From contig JAIMKT010000013.1 of the NCBI GenBank assembly GCA_020692245.1, positions 24,553 through 63,076 on the forward strand: 38,524 nt of DNA. The letters are read 5' to 3'. The stretch comes from Microcoleus sp. GA_180221_E-2-1-MAG-45_12. Its GTDB lineage: Bacteria > Cyanobacteriota > Cyanobacteriia > Cyanobacteriales > JAAUUE01. The notes beneath the pieces are model-generated. The model saw nothing but the letters and a program-made list of their open reading frames with translations. It had not been told where the DNA came from and did not search any database. The position numbers were made by a program, and so were the translations under genes. Position 1 is the first letter of the stretch. Each line of letters starts with the position of its first letter. Shown piece after piece: positions 9,201 to 17,700 of this stretch.

Positions 9201-10003
9201 AAATATTAGAATCTAAACCATTTGTATCCAATTATAAAAAAGATGAAACCTTTCGTCCTTTGCTACGTGGAAGTCTCATCAACAAATATCAAATTCTATG
9301 GAATAAAGACTATTGGATAAGTTTTGGAGATTGGTTGGCTGAACCAAGATATTCTGCTAACTATGATGCTCCAGAGAAAATTGTAATTCGACAAACTGGG
9401 GATTCTCTAGTAGCAGCTTTAGATGACAAACAATTTATTATAAGAGACAATCTGTACTCTATTACGTCAAAAAGTAATGAAATAGATATTTATTTCTTGA
9501 TATCTCTTATTAATTCTCCACTTCTAAATTGGTTTTATCAGACAGTTATTAATCCAGAAAGAGGTGAAGCTTTAGCACAGGTAAAACGAGGTCATTTAGC
9601 TAGATTACCTATAATTGAATGTTCGTTTAAAGAACAAGCTATTTTGAGATGCTTAGTTAAATATATTATCTACCTTAAAGAGCTTCTTAAAGGCATTCCT
9701 AGTAGTGGCAAAGAATTTATGGCATCTGCTGATGACCAGTTAATGCTTAGTTACTTCGAGCAAATCATTGATGCCGCAGTCATGGAGCTATATTTACCTG
9801 AAGAACTCCATACAGGAGACAAATACTTCATGCGTCATCTCTTGTCAGAAAACCTCCCAAACATAGACAAAATCAAAGGCGATAAAATAATAGAATTGCG
9901 TGTAATATTTCGGCGGCTTTTTAATAGAGATCATCCGATTAGAACTAATATTTACTTTCTTGGCAATCTTGACATCGTAAAAATCATCAGAGGTCAAATA
10001 TGA
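6278..10003 (+). CDS. Eco57I/type IIG-like N6-adenine DNA methyltransferase
   Basis: SAM motif I ILDPACGSGAFPMGVLQKM, catalytic motif IV VIGNPPYG, and a conserved-looking tail HPIRTNIYFLGNLDIVKIIRGQI. 4-bp overlap with the preceding gene. Confidence 0.9.
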   Translation: MNLNIFNQSDFLVALRDFFAALQVPINMVTDKPISVRNILENSYQDKESFRLMDEVYFLGMVDDGAFRGCEGLDLAAVQGLEEDYDGIVIFGVTLKRRDQGKLPTRSQLAEISRAFNREFWHTPVVVVFRYGGVEGEYLAFANTERSQYKQQWREGEKAGKVTILRDINIRETHVGHQKILAELRIPTTGKDRVDSFAKLYAYWRKVLDVSLLNKEFYKEVSNWYFNACKKVIFPKDAKSNQESLIRLITRLMFVWFLKEKGLVPDDLFKEGDVRQILRSLEPQESSYYKAILQNLFFATLNTEWGKRKFIKESSGGRNSQHMVHNVLRYRDYFSEPDRALLDYFVNVPFLNGGLFECLDVELEKGKPETRRRIDGFSNGADNVLSIPNELFFGEVREVDLNADFGTSRKKYRVRGLIDIFNGYKFTIAENTPFEEDVALDPELLGQVFENLLAAYNPETQTTARKQTGSFYTPREIVNYMVDESLIAYFKEKVERKREKVSAEVLENRLRLLLDYQSAVNPFGDDEATTLALIAAIDGCKILDPACGSGAFPMGVLQKMVHILSKLDPHNERWCTQQKEKAIAPLLADIQTAEKISYEAARERAIAELQEELAKIEASFENEMDYPRKLFLIQNCIFGVDIQPIAVQISKLRFFISLIIDQKEDHDAENRGILPLPNLETKFVAANTLIGMEKVDQLNVFLSLESIETKKRELEKLRREHFFARSLETKRKKRDLDRQLRQEIGQILKDNNYPGDSADKLAAWEPYNATIAASFFDPEWMFGIGDGFDVVIGNPPYGAKITDVQKKYFNKDYQYQDYQLDSYLLFIEKSFSLAKKYGQIVLIIPNTWLLNLLSKKIRKWLFKEKTFSKMIHFKTSIFAAVVDTEVIIFSNKFPDKTNLISISLYDDQGINVPYNIEQKRWSDTNGEAINIFETPEISIISDKLRKNKLLEEICFITQGAKPFQVGKGKPPQTKEILESKPFVSNYKKDETFRPLLRGSLINKYQILWNKDYWISFGDWLAEPRYSANYDAPEKIVIRQTGDSLVAALDDKQFIIRDNLYSITSKSNEIDIYFLISLINSPLLNWFYQTVINPERGEALAQVKRGHLARLPIIECSFKEQAILRCLVKYIIYLKELLKGIPSSGKEFMASADDQLMLSYFEQIIDAAVMELYLPEELHTGDKYFMRHLLSENLPNIDKIKGDKIIELRVIFRRLFNRDHPIRTNIYFLGNLDIVKIIRGQI

Positions 10004-11523
10004 GAATTATAAAACTAGAAATTCAAGACTTTCGAGCTTTCTATGGTAATCACATCATCGAATTTGCTAAAGAAGGAGAAAGAGGTAAGCAAAATTTATT
10101 ACTCTATGGTGAAAATGGTAGTGGGAAATCATCATTATTACTTGCTGTTCAATATATTTTAGAGTCTGCAACCAAAGACTTAAACTTTGATAATTATAAG
10201 AATATCTTTCGTGAACTGTCAAGTTCCCGTTATATCGAATTAACTCTTAGAGAAACAGTAAACAAACCAAGTCTAGTTAGTAAATGGTCGCCTGATATTA
10301 TCACTACTGATATTCAAGACATTAGAGACGCATCCCAAGCCAAAGGAATTTTAGATTATAAAAAACTGCTTGAAGTTCATTTTATCCATCGTCAAGAATC
10401 AAAAGTTAATATCTTTGATTTACTAGTTAAATCCCTTTTAGCACAATGTATTAACGATATCACCCCTACCAAAACCTTCTCCCAACAATGGCAAGACCTA
10501 GTAGATACAGTCCCCAAACGCCCTAGCAACACTCGTCAAATTCCTCAATTTCAACAATCAGCTAATTTATTTAATAGTGGACTGCAATCAAAACTAAATG
10601 AATTACAAAATGAAATTAGTAGCCTCATGAGTTACTTTAGTCATGCAGTTAAAATATCCTTTGATTTTCAAGGTGTCAATTTTAACTATGATGCCAAATA
10701 CAATCCAGAAAACAAAGAAAATAGTATTAAAGACAAAGAAATTTTCTTAAATGTTGAACTACTTAACGAACCAGTTGATAGCCCTCACCACTTTCTTAAC
10801 GAAGCAAAACTCACAGCAATCGCTATTAGTATTTATCTAAGTTCCTTATTAATTGCCCCCAAACCAAAACTAAAACTATTAGTCCTAGATGATATCTTCA
10901 TTGGCTTAGATATGTCTAACCGTTTACCATTAATAGACATTATCAAAGAAAAATTTTCTGATTACCAAATTTTCTTAATGACCTACGATCGTGAATGGTA
11001 TGAAATTCTTAAACAAAGGCTAGATGGCAACAAATGGATATATAAAGAACTCTATCGTGGCGAACTGAAAATTAAAGATGATGATGGTAATGAAAAGGTA
11101 ATTGCGGAAATCCCCATCTGGAAACAGGACAAAGATTATTTAGAAAAAGCTAAGGATTATCTCAACATTCACCACGAACCAAGAATAGCGGCTGTCTATC
11201 TACGTATCGCCTTTGAAGTTATTCTTAAAGAGTTTTGTAATGCAAAAAGCATAAAAGTTATTTATAAAGAAGAAGTCAAAAAACTATCAAGCGATGATTT
11301 TTGGAAAGAAGTCAGAAAAGCTAAGAAAAACGATGGTACTTTATACGTTAATGAATTCTTAGCCTTTGATATCGATATCTACCGTAGTATCATCATGAAT
11401 CCCCTCAGCCATTCACGTATTACCCAGACTTATTCAGGAGAGGTTGGAGAGGCGATCGCTAAGGTTGAAAAGCTAAAAGATGCCCTCTTCCCACCGCCAC
11501 CGAAGCAGAACAAAAAGCAATAG
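10000..11523 (+). CDS. RecF/SMC-like AAA ATPase with extra C-terminal helical domain
   Basis: Walker A LLLYGENGSGKSSLL, signature-like LNEAKLTAIAISIYLSSLL, Walker B KLLVLDDIFIGLD, then FLMTYDREWYEILK. C-terminal helical region IHHEPRIAAVYLRIAFEVILKEFC...NPLSHSR. 4-bp overlap with the MTase stop. Confidence 0.88.
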   Translation: MRIIKLEIQDFRAFYGNHIIEFAKEGERGKQNLLLYGENGSGKSSLLLAVQYILESATKDLNFDNYKNIFRELSSSRYIELTLRETVNKPSLVSKWSPDIITTDIQDIRDASQAKGILDYKKLLEVHFIHRQESKVNIFDLLVKSLLAQCINDITPTKTFSQQWQDLVDTVPKRPSNTRQIPQFQQSANLFNSGLQSKLNELQNEISSLMSYFSHAVKISFDFQGVNFNYDAKYNPENKENSIKDKEIFLNVELLNEPVDSPHHFLNEAKLTAIAISIYLSSLLIAPKPKLKLLVLDDIFIGLDMSNRLPLIDIIKEKFSDYQIFLMTYDREWYEILKQRLDGNKWIYKELYRGELKIKDDDGNEKVIAEIPIWKQDKDYLEKAKDYLNIHHEPRIAAVYLRIAFEVILKEFCNAKSIKVIYKEEVKKLSSDDFWKEVRKAKKNDGTLYVNEFLAFDIDIYRSIIMNPLSHSRITQTYSGEVGEAIAKVEKLKDALFPPPPKQNKKQ

Positions 11524-11660
11524 AAACCCTTGTCCAGAAATGCCTTGATGCCAAAGGTCAAAACGTCACCCACTGGGAACAACAAATAGATGAAATAGTA
11601 GCCCGGCTCTATGGATTGACCGATGAAGAGATGCAAATAATCAGAGGGAACACGGAATAG
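11496..11660 (+). pseudogene. C-terminal remnant of an Eco57I/type IIG-like methyltransferase
   Basis: In the frame starting at 11496 the sequence reads ATEAEQKAIETLVQKCLDAKGQNVTHWEQQIDEIVARLYGLTDEEMQIIRGNTE*. This resembles the usual ...EID.LVY.LYGLTEEEI.IVE tail of such enzymes. There is no start codon in frame and an upstream in-frame stop. Confidence 0.6.
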
Positions 11661-11755
11661 AACACGGCTTAAGGGGATTGTATAGATTGCACGGATTTTT
11701 TAGAGATTGAATAGATTAAAATCAGTGAAATCAGCGTAATCCCATCTAATCCGTG
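11661..11755. repeat. left copy of ~95-bp imperfect direct repeat flanking the GxxExxY gene
   Basis: aacacggcttaaggggattgtatagattgcacggattttt...gaatagattaaaatcagtgaaatcagcg...atctaatccgtg; counterpart at 12175-12267. Confidence 0.85.
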
Positions 11756-11770
11756 ATTCTGCCTTTTTAT

Positions 11771-11795
11771 TTAATCCGCATACAAACACATGGAC
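11771..11795. repeat. 25-bp repeat overlapping the GxxExxY start codon
   Basis: ttaatccgcatacaaacacatggac versus ttaatccgcacataaacacttgaac at 12153-12177 (21 of 25 identical by eye). Confidence 0.8.
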
Positions 11796-12167
11796 TTAAA
11801 ACACCAAGACATCACCCAAAAGATCATCGGCGCATCCTTTGAAGTCCATAAATTTCTTGGTAACGGTTTCCAAGAAGTAATCTATCAACGTGCTTTAGCC
11901 TACGAATTTCATCAGGCAGGCTTAACTTTTGCTAGGGAAATTGAACAACATATCTATTACAAAAACCTACCAGAGCCGATCGGGACACGCCGGGCTGATT
12001 TTGTTGTGGAAGAAAAAATATTAGTCGAACTCAAAGCCAAGAGCGAACTAGAACCCGCACACTTTGCCCAAGCCCTAAACTATCTGAAAGTCTATAAACT
12101 CGAAATCGGACTATTGATTAATTTTGGAAGTAAAAGTTTAGAATTTAAGAGATTAATCCGCACATAA
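11790..12167 (+). CDS. GxxExxY family protein (predicted PD-(D/E)XK-like fold)
   Basis: MDLKHQDITQKIIGASFEVHKFLGNGFQEVIYQRALAYEF...RRADFVVEEKILVELKAKSELEPAHFAQALNYLKV. It has the GxxExxY-type GNGFQEVIY motif and a D...ELK core. Confidence 0.92.
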   Translation: MDLKHQDITQKIIGASFEVHKFLGNGFQEVIYQRALAYEFHQAGLTFAREIEQHIYYKNLPEPIGTRRADFVVEEKILVELKAKSELEPAHFAQALNYLKVYKLEIGLLINFGSKSLEFKRLIRT

Positions 12168-12177
12168 ACACTTGAAC
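12153..12177. repeat. 25-bp repeat overlapping the GxxExxY stop codon
   Basis: Paired with 11771-11795; contains the TAA at 12165-12167. Confidence 0.8.
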
Positions 12178-12294
12178 ACGGATTAAGCGGATTGCACAGA
12201 TTGCACAGATTTTTTTGATTGGAATAGATTAAAATCAGCGAAATCAGCGAAATCCGTCTAATCCGTGTCCAGAATCCGTGTCTTAATCCGTGTC
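12175..12294. repeat. right copy of imperfect direct repeat, ending in a short (a)atccgtgtc array
   Basis: aacacggattaagcggattgcacagattgcacagattttttt...ggaatagattaaaatcagcgaaatcagcg...gtctaatccgtgtcc, then agaatccgtgtc and ttaatccgtgtcc. Confidence 0.85.
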
Positions 12295-12304
12295 CTATTC
12301 CTGA

Positions 12305-13063
12305 CTATTTTTTCACCCAAAATAACTTCCCATCGTAGAGTTCCATCACTGGCAATTGATTTAATCTCTGCCCACCAATTTCCCCCATTCTAATCAGGTT
12401 TTGATCATGGGTAGTAACAATAATAGTTGCCCCAAGACTCTGCATTTTTTCTAACAAACGGAGGATTTGCCGAGAATTTTCTACATCCAAATTTCCTGTG
12501 GGTTCATCGGCCAAAATTACCGACGGAGTGCTGATAATCGCTCTGGCAAGGCTGACCCGTTGTTGCTCTCCCCCCGATAGGTGCTTCGGATATCGATCGA
12601 CCTTATCTGCCAAACCTACGAGATTTAGAGTCGGAATTAATCGGCGGCGGATTTCTTGGGGAGCATAGCCCTGAGCCCAGAGAACAAAAGCGACATTTTC
12701 CCCTACAGTACGGTTCTCAATCAGCTTGTAATCTTGAAAAACTATGCCAATTCTGCGCCGTAATCTGGCTAGTCGATCGCCCCGGAGTTTGCCCACGGAA
12801 TGCTGCTCCACCAACACCTGCCCCGCCGAAGGTCTTTCTGCCCCATAGAGCAACTTCAGTAAGGTTGATTTCCCCGCCCCCGAAGCTCCCGTAATAAATA
12901 GAAATTCCCCTTTATTAATCCGTAAATTAATATCAGTCAAACAGCGATGCCCATTCGCATAAACCTTGCTCACACCCTCTAGGCTAATCATTACCTGAGC
13001 CGGAGTGGGGGCAGCTTTTGTGAGGGGTGCAGAAGAGTAGGGAAGAATTTTAGCTGATTGCAC
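12305..13063 (-). CDS. ftsE: ABC transporter ATP-binding protein, FtsE-like
   Basis: Walker A GASGAGKSTLLKLLYG, signature LSGGEQQRVSLARAI, Walker B VILADEPTGNLD, and the FtsE-like IGIVFQDYKLIENRTVGENVAF. Confidence 0.8.
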   Translation of the reverse strand: MQSAKILPYSSAPLTKAAPTPAQVMISLEGVSKVYANGHRCLTDINLRINKGEFLFITGASGAGKSTLLKLLYGAERPSAGQVLVEQHSVGKLRGDRLARLRRRIGIVFQDYKLIENRTVGENVAFVLWAQGYAPQEIRRRLIPTLNLVGLADKVDRYPKHLSGGEQQRVSLARAIISTPSVILADEPTGNLDVENSRQILRLLEKMQSLGATIIVTTHDQNLIRMGEIGGQRLNQLPVMELYDGKLFWVKK

Positions 13064-13118
13064 GTCGGTAATTTCGGGGATTAAATTTCTGGATGCTGTT
13101 AATTTTACCCATGATTGA

Positions 13119-13865
13119 CTAATTTTTACTAATTAAGGCTCGGAGGGCAAATTTGGGCAGGGCTAACATTCTTTTCCACCGCCAAGGCTCTTGATAGAGA
13201 CGATACAACCACTCCAGATTATTCTCCCGTAACCAAGACGGCGCACGGGTTTTGACTCCTGCCCAAATATCAAAGCTGCCCCCGACTCCGATCCAAATTG
13301 CGTGGGGACAAAGATGACGATACTTAGCAATCCATAGCTCTTGGCGAGGAACTCCTAAACCCACAAGGACAATTTTTGGCTGAATCAGGGCTAACTCTTC
13401 CAGAAAATTGGGGGTATCTTCAGGGGTGAGAAAGCCATGCTGGATGGCGGCGATCGCCAAGCCCGGATATTTTTCCTGCCATTTTGCTGCGGCTGTTGCT
13501 GCCACTCCCACCGCCCCGCCATAGAAGACCACGGGATATTCTTTCCCCAGTTCCCCGGCTTTTTCAAGGAGAGAAGCTGCAAGTTCAATCCCCGGACAGC
13601 GCTGCGATCGCTCCCCCTTCAACCGCAGATACAACACCACCCCCGCCCCATCAGGAATCACCAACTCTGCCCCGTGAATAATCTCTCCCAACTCTGGAAC
13701 CTGTTCTGCCTGCAAAGCCATCTCGGCATTCAGCGTCACCACCTGCACCCCTTGTCTTTTTTGCATCCTGTCCACCAGCCAACCAGTGTAGTCATCAAGT
13801 AAATGCACAGGAGAACCCAGTACTAAAAATTTTTTGAGGGGGGCAGCAGAACTAGTCATAACCAA
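13119..13865 (-). CDS. WecG/TagA/CpsF family glycosyltransferase
   Basis: NAEMALQAEQVPELGEIIHGAELVIPDGAGVVLYLRLKG, VFYGGAVGVAATAAAKWQEKYPGL and VLVGLGVPRQELWIAKYRHLCPHAIWIGVGGSFDIWAG are family hallmarks. Confidence 0.92.
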   Translation of the reverse strand: MVMTSSAAPLKKFLVLGSPVHLLDDYTGWLVDRMQKRQGVQVVTLNAEMALQAEQVPELGEIIHGAELVIPDGAGVVLYLRLKGERSQRCPGIELAASLLEKAGELGKEYPVVFYGGAVGVAATAAAKWQEKYPGLAIAAIQHGFLTPEDTPNFLEELALIQPKIVLVGLGVPRQELWIAKYRHLCPHAIWIGVGGSFDIWAGVKTRAPSWLRENNLEWLYRLYQEPWRWKRMLALPKFALRALISKN

Positions 13866-13954
13866 ATAATTACAAAAATTACTAAAATTACCAAACTTTA
13901 ACTAAACCTTATAAGACTCCATCAGACAATCAATTATAACCTTGGAGTGTAGTC

Positions 13955-13969
13955 ACGACTTTAGTCGCT
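13955..13969. repeat. short dispersed palindromic element (acgactttagtcgct)
   Basis: Exact reverse complement of 34294-34308 (agcgactaaagtcgt). Confidence 0.6.
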
Positions 13970-14015
13970 TTTACAGCGTTTTTCAGCTAGATGAAGACAC
14001 ACTTTCCCCATATAA

Positions 14016-14035
14016 CAAGAGGCTTAAGCCCCTTG
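14016..14035. repeat. near-perfect palindrome caagaggcttaagccccttg
   Basis: Inverted repeat with perfect core ggcttaagcc; the 10-nt arms have one mismatch. Confidence 0.6.
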
Positions 14036-14175
14036 CCTGTCATCCACAAACCAGAAAAGTGCTGTAAGTTGCTGGAGACTTTTTAGACATTCTCTAAGTA
14101 AAAACTCCGCCAGAAGTTAATATCTAGACGGAGCTGCTTATATAGCTTCAGGCTGTAGCTCGAACTAACTTGGAT

Positions 14176-14511
<336 letters not shown>

Positions 14512-14742
14512 TTAAATATTTTCCTGCAAAAGGTTATAGTCTCTAATTCTTAGCTAGATTCAGGAATTAAAGCTATTCCCTTTGCTTCATTTCTGATACT
14601 AAGGTAAAAGGATTGACAATCCTAGCAGGATTAGGAATGAAATTTTTAATCTGAGATTAGATTAGTTCTACTTATGACTCCTAGGGGCAAGTCTCTACTT
14701 AATGGCGGTGATCCTCAATGAATTACCTCGATAGTTATTGAT

Positions 14743-14787
14743 GATTTTAAAAGTAATGATCTTAAAAGTAACGATCTTAAAAAATAG
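14743..14787. repeat. 3 x 15-bp tandem repeat at the 3' end of the phytochrome gene
   Basis: gattttaaaagtaat gatcttaaaagtaac gatcttaaaaaatag. Confidence 0.8.
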
Positions 14788-14792
14788 CTAAC

Positions 14793-17700
14793 TTACAGGA
14801 TAAAGGGACGGGGCTTGCCGATCGCATAGCCTTGGGCATAGTCAACGCCAATTTGCTGTAACTTTTTGAAGATGAGGGGATTTTCCACAAATTCAGCAAT
14901 GGTTTTCATCCCCATCACCTTACCCACCCGATGAATTGCTTCCACAATCTCGTAGGCGATCGCATCTTCCCCAATCTCCCGCACAAACGCCCCGTCAATT
15001 TTGAGGTAATCCACGGGTAAATTTTTTAGGTAGGTAAAAGAAGACATGCCACTGCCAAAATCATCGAGGGCAAAGGAGCAGCCCAGAGCCTTAAGGGAAT
15101 GGATCAGGTTCATGGCGGTCTTCAGGTTTGTGATCGCTAGGGTTTCGGTGATTTCAAAACAAATTAACTGAGGGGAGACTTGGTAGAGTTCCAACTGCTC
15201 ATGAAGAAAATCGACAAATTGCTCATCATTGATACTGGCTCCCGAAAGGTTAATCGCATAAAGAGAGGGATGATTGTGGGGAGGATGCTGCCCATAATTC
15301 CTGAGAGGATTTCTGAGGGGATTTCTGAGAGAATTTTTGAGAGTTTCCTGCTCTTGGAGATGGCTAAATACTTTCCGAATCACCCAGCGATCGATCTGGC
15401 TCATCAGGTCATAACGTTCCGCCGCCGAGATAAAGCTAGTAGGCGCAATTAACTGCCCTGAAGTATCCCGCAATCGGAGGAGAATTTCCCCATGATCATC
15501 AGCAGATATCCGGTTAAACTCCCCAGCCGTATTTTTATGAAAATCGCTGAGATTACCCCCAAGGGCAATATAGTTCACCGGGATAATAGTCTGGTAATAC
15601 AGACAGAAACGATCCTCTGCTAGGGCTTGGGGAATTTGCACCGCCCACCGCATTTCGCCCCGTTGTTTAATTAGCTCCTGATCATCAGCTTGGTAGATGT
15701 GGATCCGATTTCTTCCTTGGTTTTTGGCAGCATAACAAGCCGCATCCACCGCACTCAAGGCACTAGTTAAATCTTGGGTGTCGGCATTAATCGTCACTAA
15801 GCCAATACTCACCCCGATTTGAAAGGTTTTATCTTCCCAAATAAACCGAAATTTTTGGAGCTGCTGCTGGAGAGATGTGGCAACCCGGTGGGCAGCGGCA
15901 GGGGAAGACTGGTGCAACAAAATCCCAAATTCATCTCCCCCTAAGCGAGCGAGGGTATCGGTTTGGCGAAGACGATGATCTAATAAATTGCTGACTTGTC
16001 TGAGGAGTTCATCCCCCGCTAGATGTCCACAGGTATCATTAACGATTTTGAACTGATCTAGGTCTAGGTAACAGAGGGCAGACTCTAGACCAGAGGATTT
16101 GGCGAGGGCAATTTCTTTTTCCAAACGGCTTTCAAACTCCCGGCGATTTACTAACCCGGTGAGGTTGTCATGGGTGGCTTGCCAAGATAGTTGCCCTGCG
16201 AGTTTGCGTTCTTCGGTCACGTCCCGAAATACCAACACAGCTCCGATGATCTCGCCGTTGCGATTGCGGATGGGAGCAGCAGAGTGACTAATAATCCATT
16301 CTTGTTGGGTACGATCGACCAACACTGCATAATTTGCCAAACTCACAATACATCCTTCTTGGAGAGCTTTTTGGGCAGGGTTTTGAATCTCCTCTGAGTT
16401 AGAGTTTAAAGCATTGAGATTAGTATTAATTAGATGAAATACTTCGGAGAGTTGCCGTCCCCTAGCCTCAGCCTCACTCCAGCCAGTAATTTGTTCTGCC
16501 ACCGGATTGCAAGATTGGACATAACCGAGGCGATCGACCGTGATTACCCCGTCAGCGATCGATTGCAGGGTCACCTGAGCTAATTCCTGACTCTGACGCA
16601 ACTGATACTGGGAAGATTCCAATGCTGCCAACATCAACGCACTCCGCAATTCCAACGCCGCCTCAATTTCCCCCGACTCCCAAGGCAGGGATTGAAATTT
16701 CACTGTTTCTTTCCAAAGAGCAAAGGAACGTCGGGGGCTAAGACGCTGATGATTGAAGGAATCCACCTCTAGGGACTCATGGGGATTTCCCGCCCAGTTC
16801 ACCGTCTGCACCACCTCTGGGCGAAACCAGATCACCTGATAACTCTTCTGGCTCCGGGCAATGGAAATAGCTAAAACCCCGCTCACTTGGTCTTTGAAGT
16901 CTAGAGCTTCTGGATAAAGTTTTGCTAAGTGGTTGGTATAAAAAATCTCATCTTGATAATTAGCTTCGAGCCAGCCCATCAAAGCATAAATAAATTCTTG
17001 GGGGGGAGTTTGTCCCAAAATCAAAAAATTATTCCCTAGGGAGACCACCGCTCCTGTTGCTTTCACAAGGTCGAGGAGTACCTGTTGATCTTTGATGAGG
17101 CTTTTGGCAAAGTTATGTTCTTGGGGATTGATTTCTAGGAGATTATCTAGTACCGTCCGCAGTTTATCTTTATAGAAAAAGCTCTTTTCCTGTTGTTCTT
17201 TATAAATCAGTTCCACCGACATTACCTGCCCCAAAAATTCACAGGCTTTGCGGATATTGTAGGGAATGTAGCGATGACTGTAATGGTGGCAGGCAATCAA
17301 GCCCCAGAGTTTGCCGTGCTGCATTAGGGAAATACAGAGGGTCGCTCTAACTCCCATATTTTGGAGGTATTCGATGTGAATGGGGGAAACCGCTCGGAGG
17401 ATCGCCTGACTCATATCTAAAGGTTCTTGGGTCAGGGGATTTTGCTGGGGAATGATCTCCACAGGCTCATAGGCTACATCGGCAATTAACCTTGTCCAGT
17501 TGGATTTATAGAGTTCCCGAGCCTGAGCCGGAATATCTGTGGCTGGATAGTGCAAACCTAGGTAGGGTTCCAAATCTGGTTGTTTATCTTCGGCAATCAC
17601 AGAGCCATTCTTGAGGTGATCAAACTGGTAGACCATGACTCGATCGAACCCAGAAATCCGCCGTACTTCTTGGGTCAAAAAATCACACAGTTCCTTAAAT

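Noticed and set aside
2381-11523. Calling the cassette DISARM, BREX or Mokosh outright
   Set aside because: Diagnostic components (DrmB/DUF1998, PglZ/BrxL, COG1112-type helicase) were not seen, so only similarity of parts is claimed.
11661-12294. Possible CRISPR array or IS element
   Set aside because: Only two long repeat copies around one ORF, no regular spacers, no transposase and no terminal inverted repeats; interpreted as a repeat-bounded GxxExxY unit.
12305-13063. Orphan FtsE without FtsX as a novelty
   Set aside because: The ftsE/ftsX split is not informative without the rest of the genome; the gene itself looks ordinary.
13437-13802. 121-aa and 65-aa plus-strand ORFs opposite the WecG/TagA gene
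   Set aside because: Antisense shadow of a well-supported glycosyltransferase; proline/histidine-rich with no recognisable fold.
14611-14640. TTGACA followed by an aatcct-agc-aggatt inverted repeat, considered as a promoter/operator
   Set aside because: No convincing -10 and no + strand gene downstream; ferredoxin is transcribed away on the minus strand and the phytochrome gene ends there.
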